From positions 1-32,674 of the forward strand of contig VXOP01000349.1 in NCBI GenBank assembly GCA_009839975.1: a stretch of 32,674 bases of DNA. Reading direction: 5' to 3'. This document shows positions 15,281 through 23,133 of the stretch, piece by piece. The notes under the pieces are model-generated. The model had not been told where the DNA came from. It did no database searches and worked only from the letters and a program-made list of their open reading frames with translations. A program made the translations under genes and the position numbers. Origin of the DNA: Candidatus Poribacteria bacterium (GTDB lineage Bacteria > Poribacteria > WGA-4E > WGA-3G). Numbering within the stretch: the stretch's first letter is position 1; each line of letters begins with the position of its first letter.

Positions 15281-16333
15281 ATGAAAGCGGCTATACTTGA
15301 AAGCCTTGAAAAATTTGATGTTCGGGAAGTTCCAGAACCTGACATAGATAACGAATCAGCCTTGATGCGAGTAGAATCTGTCAGTATATTCGGGTCAGTT
15401 GTCCGAATCTTCCACCACGGCAATCCTCGTGTTGAACCTCCCACCATTATCGGTCATGAAAATTCAGGTGTAATTGTCAAAGTTGGCAAGGATGTGACGC
15501 GTGTTAAGGAGGGAGATCGCGTCTCCATCGGTGCGGATGTGCCGTGCGGTCAGTGCCATTGGTGCAGGAACGGTCTCGGCAATAATTGTCATATTAATTA
15601 TGCCATCGGTTATCAAATTCCGGGGGCATTTGCACAGTATATGAAACTTCCGCGTCTTGTTTTAGAGGAAGGTCCCGTCACAGCTTTTGGTGAGGGGCTT
15701 AGTTTTGATGACGCTGCACTTGCTGAACCCCTTGCCTGTGCTATTAACGGTCTTGAACTCGTAAATATGTCGCTTGGAAAATCCGTTGCCATTATCGGAT
15801 TGGGACCGATTGGATGTATGATGATTGACCTCGCGCGAGTTATGGGAGCGACAAAGGTTATCGGTGTACAAAGAAGCAAACTACGGATGGAGATAGCGAA
15901 GTTCTACGAAGCAGATGTTTATATCGCTTCTGAAGAAGAGGACGTAGTTGAACGTTGTCTTGAAGAAACAGACGGCGAAGGTCCGGATATAGTCGTAACG
16001 ACGTGTGGCTCCGTTGAAGCACACGAGCAAGGCGTTGATATGGTAGCACACCGTGGCTATGTGAACCTATTCGGAGGACTACCGAAGACGATGCGTCCCA
16101 TGCAAGTTCTCTCCAATACAATTCACTATAAAGAGTGTTTTGTAACAGGTTCTCACGGATGTGTTCCGCGTCATCATGAATTAGCAGTTCGTCTTCTTGA
16201 AAAAGGTTTAGTTCGCGTAGAACCGCTTATCACACACCACTTTCCACTTGTTGAAATAGAAAAGGCATTTGAAGTAATGGAGTCCCGACAGGGCATGAAG
16301 ATTATGATTCATCCTCATGCTGCGTCAACCTAA
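15281..16333 (+). CDS. Zn-dehydrogenase homolog lacking the catalytic cysteine
   Basis: This 350-residue medium-chain dehydrogenase follows the GatD-like gene by 24 bases and has a good AAGGA site. The structural zinc cysteines 89, 92, 95 and 103 (CGQCHWCRNGLGNNC), the GHENSG motif (His59-Glu60) and the Rossmann loop IIGLGPIGCMM are intact. The catalytic motif normally reading ICGSD is IFGSV: Phe37 replaces the zinc-binding Cys and Val40 replaces the conserved Asp. Each change is a single base (TGC to TTC, GAT to GTT). The enzyme may have lost zinc chemistry, work by a zinc-independent route as quinone-oxidoreductase relatives do, or be a regulatory partner of the upstream paralog. The frame and remaining conservation argue against a simple pseudogene. 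Confidence 0.88.
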   Translation: MKAAILESLEKFDVREVPEPDIDNESALMRVESVSIFGSVVRIFHHGNPRVEPPTIIGHENSGVIVKVGKDVTRVKEGDRVSIGADVPCGQCHWCRNGLGNNCHINYAIGYQIPGAFAQYMKLPRLVLEEGPVTAFGEGLSFDDAALAEPLACAINGLELVNMSLGKSVAIIGLGPIGCMMIDLARVMGATKVIGVQRSKLRMEIAKFYEADVYIASEEEDVVERCLEETDGEGPDIVVTTCGSVEAHEQGVDMVAHRGYVNLFGGLPKTMRPMQVLSNTIHYKECFVTGSHGCVPRHHELAVRLLEKGLVRVEPLITHHFPLVEIEKAFEVMESRQGMKIMIHPHAAST

Positions 16334-16382
16334 AAAAGTAAATGATGCAGTATAAATACCATATATAAACTAATTGACATCT

Positions 16383-16898
16383 ATGAGCGACTTTACAAAG
16401 TTTATACGAGATATACCCAATTTCCCCGAACCCGGCGTATCATTTAAAGACATTACACCGCTGTTAGGGAATGGATTAGCCTTTAATGCTGCAATTGATA
16501 TATTCGTAAACCGTTTTAAATCTGAGTTGATTGACGTAATTGTAGGAATTGACGCTCGTGGTTTTATACTTGGTGCCGCCCTGGCGCATCGTCTGGGAAT
16601 CGGCTTTGTTCCAATACGTAAGAGTGGCAAGTTACCATTTGACTGTTATGAAGTGACCTACGATCTGGAATACGGTGTTGACACACTCGCTATCCATCAG
16701 GACGCTTTCCCGAGAGGCAGTCGCGTTCTGATTTGCGATGATGTGTTAGCTACGGGTGGAACACTCGCAGCATCCATTGAACTTGTCAAAAAACTTAGCG
16801 GGAACATTGTAGGTATTGCGCTATTGTTAGAACTTACGAAATTCGAGGGGCGTAAAAAAGTACCGAATCAACCGATCTTTTCTCTGGTTGAAATTTAA
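16383..16898 (+). CDS. apt: Adenine phosphoribosyltransferase
   Basis: This 171-residue cytosolic enzyme makes AMP from adenine and PRPP in purine salvage. The family opening FIRDIPNFPEPGVSFKDITP, the flexible-loop region IGFVPIRKSGKLP and the PRPP-binding motif VLICDDVLATGGTLAA (two adjacent Asp, then TGGT) are all present. The length is typical. I chose ATG 16383. An in-frame TTG nine bases upstream would add three residues. Neither has a clear ribosome site. It lies 49 bases after the second dehydrogenase and may be the last gene of that transcript. The tRNA gene follows. Confidence 0.93.
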   Translation: MSDFTKFIRDIPNFPEPGVSFKDITPLLGNGLAFNAAIDIFVNRFKSELIDVIVGIDARGFILGAALAHRLGIGFVPIRKSGKLPFDCYEVTYDLEYGVDTLAIHQDAFPRGSRVLICDDVLATGGTLAASIELVKKLSGNIVGIALLLELTKFEGRKKVPNQPIFSLVEI

Positions 16899-16992
16899 CT
16901 GAAAATGGGGTTTAATTCCAAACCGCGCAATTGACAGAAGGCAACAGATTGCCATCGTAATATTTGTGAATATATGGAGTTCTAACGGGTTC

Positions 16993-17065
16993 GCGCCTGT
17001 AGCTCAGCGGATAGAGCAGGGGCTTCCTAAGCCTCGTGTCGGGGGTTCGATTCCTCCCAGGCGCA
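16993..17065 (+). tRNA. tRNA-Arg (anticodon CCU)
   Basis: A 73-base cloverleaf can be folded. The acceptor GCGCCTG pairs with CAGGCGC and the D arm is GCTC/GAGC. The anticodon stem GGGGC/GCCTC (one G-U pair) holds the loop TTCCTAA, giving anticodon CCT, which reads AGG for arginine. The T arm GGGGG-TTCGATT-CCTCC has one G-U pair. CCA is not encoded. It lies between apt and secD on the same strand. Confidence 0.95.
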
Positions 17066-17127
17066 TCCATTGTGTAATATGCCTAATTCTTCCATCTGAA
17101 ATATAGTTTAGAAAATAGGAGCATTTG

Positions 17128-19071
17128 ATGTACAGATTTAATATCTGGAAAATTGTTTTAATCATTGGCGTTTTGCTATTATCACTCTTATACCTTATGC
17201 CTACACCGGATAGTTTATACCTACCCTTATATGGAAATCTACCGTTGTGGATCCAAGAAGACCTCCCCCGTTTTGAAGTCACAGAGGATAATGCTTTTAA
17301 GGTAAACTTAGCAGACGTAGACTACCCTGAAGGTAAAAACTTACAAGAAGCAACCGATGAATTACAAGATGTCTTTAATGTCCAATTAAAGAAACTGGAA
17401 TTTGAAGAAAATGTTGACTATGCGTTTGACAGTACTGAAGAAAAAGAATTCTTCGTACGACTTATATCTGATAAAGCAAAAGAAAACCCAGCTGAAATAC
17501 TTGAGAATTTGCATCTATACGGGAGTATCCCACCGACGCTAAGGAAAATCCTACCCGCAAACCGACTGAAGTTAGGGTTAGATCTAAAAGGTGGTGTTCA
17601 CCTTGTGCTTGAAATCGATTTAGAAAAATCAAAACGCGCGTTGCTAAGAGATAATGCTTACGCTATTCCCGAAACGCTTAAAGCTGAACAGATTATATGC
17701 CGACAAGCCGAACAGGTTAGTGGTGAAGATGCACTAAACGTCCTCGTCGAAATTCCTTCCCGTTTGAAATCTGAAAAAGAAGAAAGGGATAAATATATAA
17801 AAAAAGCAGTTGAACTTTTGAACGATGTAGACTTTTTTGAGGACGCAGAGGTTGTTACTGAAAATGAGTCACAATCAATGTACCGTCTCAGTCTAACAGA
17901 GAAGAGTATGCAAGAGTACAGTGATGAGGCAATTCAACAGGTGTTGATCGTTTTACGTAATAGAGTGGATGCTTTTGGTGTTGCCGAACCTTCTATCCGG
18001 CAGGAGGCAAATCGTCCGAGAATAATCATAGAGTTACCAGGTGCAAAAGACTCATCAGAACCGCTCCGTATTGTCCAAACTATGGGACGGTTAGAATTCA
18101 AAATCGCAAAAAAACATCCATCAGGTGGCAGCTTGTATACTGGTTCAGCCAATACGCCACCACCAGAAGAACTGGAAGATAACACAGAAATTCGGTATCA
18201 TCACGAAACCGGGGACTGGTATGTCTTGGAAAGTCCGGTACTCTTATCAGGACACAACATTGAAGATTCAAGACCCAGCACTGGGTCCGCTTTTAACATT
18301 GTGGTTCTTATGACGTTTGATAGTGAAGGTAGCAACAAATTCGCAAAAATCACTGGGGAACATATCGGAGAACACTTGGCAATTCTTCTTGATGATAAGG
18401 TGCAATCTGCTCCAGTCATCAGAACTCAGATTAGAAGAAATGCTATGATTGAGGGAAATTTTACATCTGAGGAAGCAAACTATCTGTCAAATATCTTAAA
18501 TGCCGGTGCTTTCCCTGTTGGTGTTCAAGTCGGTGAAGAACGCGCTGTCGCTCCCACCCTCGGTCAAGAGTCTATTGATAACGGTATAAAAGCAGCTATC
18601 ATCGGCCTGGGATTTGTCCTATTCTTTATGATACTTTACTATAGGCTTTCGGGTATCATCGCGATTATCGCGCTTGTCTTTAATATGATCATCATAATAA
18701 GTGCTTTAGCAGGTTTTGGCGCGGCATTAACACTTCCCGGTATCGCTGGACTTGTGCTTACGATTGGCATGGCTGTTGACGCAAATGTGCTCATCTTTGA
18801 ACGAATACGGGAGGAGTTACGATCAGGAAAGGCTGTTTGGGATGCGATTACCAATGGTTATCAACGTGCATTTATAACAATTTTGGATGCTAATCTCACA
18901 ACTTTCTTTACCGCCCTCGTCTTATATCATTTTGGTACTGGTCCAATCAGAGGGTTTGCGGTCACACTCGGTATCGGCATTCTCGCAAGTATGTTCACGG
19001 CAATCGTTGTCACCCGTGAGATATACGGTTTAGTCATCGGTAATCGGGACGTGCAGAAATTAAGCATTTAA
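17128..19071 (+). CDS. secD: Protein translocase subunit SecD
   Basis: This 647-residue RND-like inner-membrane protein uses the proton motive force to pull secreted proteins through SecYEG. One membrane helix (about 7-24) is followed by the large periplasmic domain, which contains LGLDLKGGVHLVLEID and, further on, TMGRLEFKI and HLAILLDDKVQSAPVI. The C-terminal five-helix bundle begins at AAIIGLGFVLFFMILYY and holds the conserved AVDANVLIFERIREEL. The start is ATG 17128 behind AGGAG, not the TTG just before it. secF begins 33 bases after its stop, and the two almost certainly form one complex and transcript. Confidence 0.96.
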   Translation: MYRFNIWKIVLIIGVLLLSLLYLMPTPDSLYLPLYGNLPLWIQEDLPRFEVTEDNAFKVNLADVDYPEGKNLQEATDELQDVFNVQLKKLEFEENVDYAFDSTEEKEFFVRLISDKAKENPAEILENLHLYGSIPPTLRKILPANRLKLGLDLKGGVHLVLEIDLEKSKRALLRDNAYAIPETLKAEQIICRQAEQVSGEDALNVLVEIPSRLKSEKEERDKYIKKAVELLNDVDFFEDAEVVTENESQSMYRLSLTEKSMQEYSDEAIQQVLIVLRNRVDAFGVAEPSIRQEANRPRIIIELPGAKDSSEPLRIVQTMGRLEFKIAKKHPSGGSLYTGSANTPPPEELEDNTEIRYHHETGDWYVLESPVLLSGHNIEDSRPSTGSAFNIVVLMTFDSEGSNKFAKITGEHIGEHLAILLDDKVQSAPVIRTQIRRNAMIEGNFTSEEANYLSNILNAGAFPVGVQVGEERAVAPTLGQESIDNGIKAAIIGLGFVLFFMILYYRLSGIIAIIALVFNMIIIISALAGFGAALTLPGIAGLVLTIGMAVDANVLIFERIREELRSGKAVWDAITNGYQRAFITILDANLTTFFTALVLYHFGTGPIRGFAVTLGIGILASMFTAIVVTREIYGLVIGNRDVQKLSI

Positions 19072-19104
19072 TTGCAAAATTGGAAAGGAAAAAAGGATAG
19101 ACAA

Positions 19105-20271
19105 TTGGAATTTTTAAGAGATACTAAGTTTGATTTTATCAGTAAATACCGTACAGGGTTTATGTTCTCTGCCTGTTTAATCCTTATCGGTATCGTCTTC
19201 CTGATAGTTCACGGAGGACCAAATTTTGGAATCGATTTTCGCGGAGGTGTGAAAATAGAAGCAAAATTTGATAGGGCAGTAACAGCAGTAGAATTGGAGA
19301 CGAAGTTAGCAGAATTGGGATACGAAGGTGTGAAAATACAACTTGAACCTAATGAAAATAAAGCCTTCATCTCAATGGGACATCGTCCTGAATTTCAGAA
19401 ACAGACGTATGATATACCCATTATGGGAGACCCTGGTGATGCGACTGCAAAAAGCCTTCAAGTGAGCAGTTCAATAGAGAAACCACATCTACTGAAACCG
19501 GGAGCAACAGTTGAATTAATCGACGGGAATTTGCAACGACGGAACGAGATTGATCAAGTAGAAACCGTCGCTGATGGTACCGCGATTCAACTTGTTTTTC
19601 TAAATGAATTTGGCATTGATCTGACAGAGAATGCTATTATACAATTACAGGCAAGTATCGGTAGCATTCTGACAGAAGCACTCTTGGAAGGTGGGGATGA
19701 TTGGCATGCAGTTCCAGATAACGTAAATGTTACTGAAGTAGGACCCAGTGTGGGACGCGACCTTAAATGGTCAGCACTTTGGTCTGTGATCTCATCCATC
19801 GCTATTTTGCTGATTTATATTTCTTGGCGATTTGAGTTCCGTTTTGCCATCGGTGCAATCGCAGCACTCGTTCACGATGTCCTTATCACGTTAGGGTTAT
19901 TCGCTGTGTTATCAAGAGAAATTAATCTACCCACAGTCGCAGCGTTCCTCACGATTATCGGATATTCGCTAAATGATACAATCGTTGTATTTGACCGTAT
20001 CAGAGAAAACGGCATCTCTTTACGCGGCACAGAATATGTAGAAGTACTAAACCGTAGCATCAATCAATCTCTGAGTCGTACTGTGATTACATCTCTCACA
20101 ACGTTGTTTGTTGTTGCCGTCATTTTTGTCCTTTCCAGTGCGGGTGAGGAAATCAACACATTCGCTTTAGCACTCATCGTTGGTGTGTTAATTGGAACAT
20201 ATTCCTCAGTGTTTATTGCCAGTCCAATTCTCTATATATGGCAGCGACGGGAACAGGAAGCAGAAGCATAA
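19105..20271 (+). CDS. secF: Protein translocase subunit SecF
   Basis: This is the partner of SecD. It begins with the family-typical EFLRDTKFDFISKYR and a first membrane helix (about 20-36), then PNFGIDFRGGVKIEAKF. The C-terminal helices include VGPSVGRDLKWSALWSV, RFAIGAIAALVHDVLIT, IIGYSLNDTIVVFDRIREN and SRTVITSLTTLFVV. I place the start at TTG 19105, because AAAAGGA lies 7 bases upstream and the family N-terminus begins here. An earlier in-frame TTG (19072) has no ribosome site. At 388 residues it exceeds the E. coli protein (323), mainly through a longer periplasmic domain between helices 1 and 2. Confidence 0.95.
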   Translation: MEFLRDTKFDFISKYRTGFMFSACLILIGIVFLIVHGGPNFGIDFRGGVKIEAKFDRAVTAVELETKLAELGYEGVKIQLEPNENKAFISMGHRPEFQKQTYDIPIMGDPGDATAKSLQVSSSIEKPHLLKPGATVELIDGNLQRRNEIDQVETVADGTAIQLVFLNEFGIDLTENAIIQLQASIGSILTEALLEGGDDWHAVPDNVNVTEVGPSVGRDLKWSALWSVISSIAILLIYISWRFEFRFAIGAIAALVHDVLITLGLFAVLSREINLPTVAAFLTIIGYSLNDTIVVFDRIRENGISLRGTEYVEVLNRSINQSLSRTVITSLTTLFVVAVIFVLSSAGEEINTFALALIVGVLIGTYSSVFIASPILYIWQRREQEAEA

Positions 20272-20274
20272 TTT

Positions 20275-21012
20275 ATGAAGATATTGATCTTTAACGCATA
20301 CACAACAGGACAAAAGCACAAACTTGAAAATCCGCTCAGTGCTGAAGATTGTCGTTCATCTGATGTTCTTAAGTCTCGTATAAAGGAACTGTGTGGTTTC
20401 AATGAAGAGGGTTGGTATAAAAAGGACAGAGACTACCGGCTACCCGCTGGAGAGATGTTCACCGGACCTATGTCCACCCAATTGCGTGAAGGTTTAAAGC
20501 TGATACGTGAACATGAAGACTACGGTAAAACAACCGTTGACCTCTATTATCCGTGGTATTACTGCCGAGTTGACGAGAAGAGAGAACCTGTCAACGAAAA
20601 GGATATCGTTGTCCCCTTTGATACCGCGCCACTTCACGAACTTGAGATATTGGAGCTTGGTGAGAGTGGTGTTCCTGAACGCACAATAGAACTGCTTGAG
20701 CGTTACGACCTCGTATTTTCGTTATTGAGACCTGACGACATTCAATCGTTGCAACGTGTTTTTGAGGTGGAACGTTCAGTGTCACTGATTTTCCTACTGC
20801 CAAAAAGTCAGAGAAAGGCAGTTAATGAGGATTTACCGAATGTCCATGTGGTTGAAACTGGAAGAGACTTGCAGAAAAAACTCCGCACCTCAAATTATGC
20901 ACTCAAAGGTGTTGTGATGAGAAGATTATGTGAAGCTGCGTGTCAACAAGGTTTTCAGTTGTTTGAGGCAGTAAAGCGAAATCCGCAAATCATACTTGAT
21001 ATAATAGTTTAG
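20275..21012 (+). CDS. Hypothetical protein, weakly DUF6884/YaaA-like
   Basis: This is a 245-residue soluble protein of unknown function. Seen in it: a short first strand (MKILIFNAY), a small polar segment with a lone Cys (SAEDCRSSD), then AGEMFTGPMSTQLREGLKL, TTVDLYYPWYYCRV and EKDIVVPFDTA. The order 'product name, then EMFTG..Q...GL..L, then a strand with a Y-G-like turn, then VPFDT' is reminiscent of DUF6884/YaaA-type proteins, which bind nucleobases or DNA. That link is weak. The C-terminal half (150-245) is alpha/beta and ends in a helix. It starts three bases after secF and precedes the sigma54-type activator by 31 bases, so all are probably co-transcribed. Confidence 0.6.
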   Translation: MKILIFNAYTTGQKHKLENPLSAEDCRSSDVLKSRIKELCGFNEEGWYKKDRDYRLPAGEMFTGPMSTQLREGLKLIREHEDYGKTTVDLYYPWYYCRVDEKREPVNEKDIVVPFDTAPLHELEILELGESGVPERTIELLERYDLVFSLLRPDDIQSLQRVFEVERSVSLIFLLPKSQRKAVNEDLPNVHVVETGRDLQKKLRTSNYALKGVVMRRLCEAACQQGFQLFEAVKRNPQIILDIIV

Positions 21013-21043
21013 CAACCCTACCTCATCATTGAAAGGAGATAAA

Positions 21044-22402
21044 ATGAATCTTACAAAATCTCCTACGGATCCTAATTCAAATCCCATCATCGGTGAATCT
21101 GAAGCGATGCAGGTTGTTATGCGTAAAGTCCATCAGGTTGCACCAACGACTGCGACTGTCCTCATCACAGGGGAAACAGGTGTTGGAAAAGATGTTATCG
21201 CAAGAGCAATCCACGAGAACAGTCCCCGTAAAAACCGATCATTTCAAGCGGTTAACTGCGGTGTGCTATACCAAGACCTGCTGCAAAGTGAACTTTTTGG
21301 ACATGAAAAGGGTGCCTTTACAGGTGCTACGAATCAACGACGGGGTATGTTTGAACTCGCAGATGGTGGCACGTTATTCCTTGATGAGATAGCAGAAATG
21401 TCCCCCGAAGTGCAGGTGAAGTTTCTCCGAGTGTTAGAAATACAAGAATTCACACGACTCGGCGGAGAGAGAAATGTCAAAGTTGATGTCCGTATTATCG
21501 CTGCGACAAACGTCGAACTCGGTCAATCGGTCAAGGAGAACAAGTTTAGACAAGACCTATATTACAGACTGAACCTGTTTCAGATTCACATTCCCCCACT
21601 CCGTGACAGACGTGAAGACATACCGCTTTTTGTAGATGCTTTCATAGCAGAATTTAACGAAAGACACAATAAAACCATTACTGGCATAAAGGCGGATGCA
21701 CTTAACTATATTCAAAATGTAGATCTGCCCGGAAATATCCGACAACTCAAAAATGCGGTTGAAGCCGCGATGATCGTAGCAACATCAGATGAACTTCAGG
21801 TTGAAGATTTTCCTAAGGAGTTAGGACTGGGACATTCCCAGTTTCCTGTTCACGTTGTGGATGAACCGAGTACATCTATACAGGTCATAAATCCAAATTC
21901 TGAGAGTGTCGCTGCAAAAAATGAAGCCATATACAAGACAATCCTCGCCTTAATCGCCTATGTGTCGCGCTTGCTAAAATCAACGACTACAGCTCAAGAT
22001 CAGACCTCCTTCCAAATGACCGATGCGGAAAACGGTTGGATGCATATCGCAGAAACTGACGATGCTGCTGATATTTTTAGACAAGCTTACGATGTACTCT
22101 TAGCAAGTCAAGAGGAACTGGAAAATCTGACACAAGACGAGATTACATCAATTGCTACATCGGTAGAACAGCGAGGAGGACCAGAGAAGCAGGACGAATT
22201 TCTGCCAATACTGGACGAGGAAAAAGTCATCGGATGGGTTGGAATGAAAATGGAGGAGATTGAAAAGGCAGCTATCTATAAGACGCTTAGAGAAACCGGC
22301 AATAATAAAACCGAAGCGGCGAAAATACTCGGTATTGGGGTGCGGACGATATACAGAAAATTAGATGAATACGAACAGGAAAACGACAACACTGACGATT
22401 GA
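21044..22402 (+). CDS. Sigma54-interacting AAA+ transcription activator
   Basis: This 452-residue bacterial enhancer-binding protein starts at ATG 21044 behind a strong AAAGGAGAT site. The AAA+ domain starts almost at the N-terminus: Walker A GETGVGKD (43-50), the sigma54-contact loop GAFTGA (90-95), Walker B GGTLFLDEIAEM (108-119) and the arginine-finger region FRQDLYYRLNLF. There is no receiver, GAF or PAS domain ahead of it. About 150 residues of low conservation separate the AAA+ part from a C-terminal Fis-like helix-turn-helix (NKTEAAKILGIGVRTIYRKL). Activity is therefore probably controlled by this insert, by expression level or by a partner such as the preceding unknown protein. Target promoters of the -24/-12 type were not found by eye in this window. 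Confidence 0.92.
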   Translation: MNLTKSPTDPNSNPIIGESEAMQVVMRKVHQVAPTTATVLITGETGVGKDVIARAIHENSPRKNRSFQAVNCGVLYQDLLQSELFGHEKGAFTGATNQRRGMFELADGGTLFLDEIAEMSPEVQVKFLRVLEIQEFTRLGGERNVKVDVRIIAATNVELGQSVKENKFRQDLYYRLNLFQIHIPPLRDRREDIPLFVDAFIAEFNERHNKTITGIKADALNYIQNVDLPGNIRQLKNAVEAAMIVATSDELQVEDFPKELGLGHSQFPVHVVDEPSTSIQVINPNSESVAAKNEAIYKTILALIAYVSRLLKSTTTAQDQTSFQMTDAENGWMHIAETDDAADIFRQAYDVLLASQEELENLTQDEITSIATSVEQRGGPEKQDEFLPILDEEKVIGWVGMKMEEIEKAAIYKTLRETGNNKTEAAKILGIGVRTIYRKLDEYEQENDNTDD

Positions 22403-22410
22403 ATAGATTC

Positions 22411-22725
22411 TTACACGAAAAGATCCCGCACTTGGACAGCAAACCCTTCAATAACATCCCCTCCCTCAAGGATGTCATCTCCACGCAAAACGGTCATATC
22501 TTCAGGTGACCGATACACTGCTACAGTCTCTCTACGTGGATTTATTACCCAAACCATCGCGCAACCCGCGTCTAACCATTCATCTACTTTCTCATCAACC
22601 TCAGTGTATGTGTCGCTTGGAGAAATTACCTCAACTGCAAGATCAGGCGCACCTTCCCAGTAACCTTTTGGAATGCCTTTTTCATCAATTGCTGCTTGGC
22701 GAACAAAGGCAGCGTCAGGAAAAGG
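22411..22725 (-). pseudogene. Uma2-family nuclease, C-terminal fragment
   Basis: The reverse strand encodes about 105 residues ending in VRDLFV and a TAA at 22413-22411. Read from 22725, the frame gives PFPDAAFVRQAAIDEKGIP, then GYWEGAPDLAVEVISPSDTY, DEWLDAGCAMVWVINPRRET and VLRGDDILEGGDVIEGF. These are the characteristic C-terminal motifs of Uma2 (DUF820) nucleases: the Asp of PDLAVEV, the catalytic Glu of VEVISPSD and the VWVINP strand. The N-terminal half is missing. Its place is taken by an unrelated nucleotidyltransferase fragment, and no start codon or ribosome site remains, so it is a remnant. Confidence 0.85.
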
Positions 22726-22949
22726 TCTACAGTCAATTGATCGCTTTCAAAACCAAATTCTCTCAAAACGTCAACCATCTTCTCTGCATTTTCTCTCTGT
22801 ATTGCAACCCATATATCCATGTCCAAAGTTGTACATGGATATCCGTGATAACTTACAGCGTATCCTCCAATGAGAAGATACTCAATCTGATGGGAATTCA
22901 ACAATTTCAAAAACTCTTTCAAGTCGTGCGGTAGTTGGATCGTAGCCAT
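22626..22949 (-). pseudogene. Truncated nucleotidyltransferase fused out of frame to Uma2
   Basis: ATG 22949 opens a protein whose first 75 residues match MNT/DUF6036-type nucleotidyltransferases: helix DLKEFLKLLNSHQIEYL, the GGYAVSYHG motif, and the D-x-D metal pair in LDMDIWVAIQREN, up to GFESDQLTVD. At about 22726-22733 the homology stops. The frame then runs for about 30 residues through Uma2 coding DNA in the wrong frame and ends at 22626. Full-length family members are roughly 150 residues or longer. The 5' end overlaps the upstream small gene by 68 bases, which is the normal arrangement for this pair, so a deletion joined two accessory genes. Confidence 0.8.
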
Positions 22950-23106
22950 AGTTAATTTGCCGCATCAATTCCAGTGCTGCTAATCGTTCCTGTGGTGTTT
23001 TTGAGAGCCAATATTCTTTATCATCTGATGTGTCAAAAAGTGATGTGACAGAGAGTTTGCTCCGATCTATCCTAAAAATATCAATGTCAGTATCTTCTTT
23101 TTTCAT
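22882..23106 (-). CDS. Small partner protein of a nucleotidyltransferase (TA-like)
   Basis: This 74-residue protein contains VTSLFDTSDDKEYWLSKTPQ, followed by ERLAALELMRQINYGYD and ARLERVFEIVE. Short proteins with YWLSKTPQERLAALE and a C-terminal ARLQRVxE helix are common in cyanobacteria and relatives, directly upstream of and overlapping DUF6036-type nucleotidyltransferases, as here. The pair resembles a toxin-antitoxin unit in layout. Which member would be the antitoxin is not established by this sequence. It is intact, whereas its partner is truncated. The ribosome site is weak. It sits 27 bases downstream of the MoxR gene and could be read from the same transcript. Confidence 0.75.
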   Translation of the reverse strand: MKKEDTDIDIFRIDRSKLSVTSLFDTSDDKEYWLSKTPQERLAALELMRQINYGYDPTTARLERVFEIVEFPSD

Positions 23107-23133
23107 GACGTTCTTATCTGTGTGATATAGGAA

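Noticed and set aside
17004-17282. Minus-strand frame across the tRNA and the start of secD
   Set aside because: It reads through the antisense of tRNA-Arg. The RLGGIEPPTRGL-like string is a well-known spurious translation of tRNA genes.
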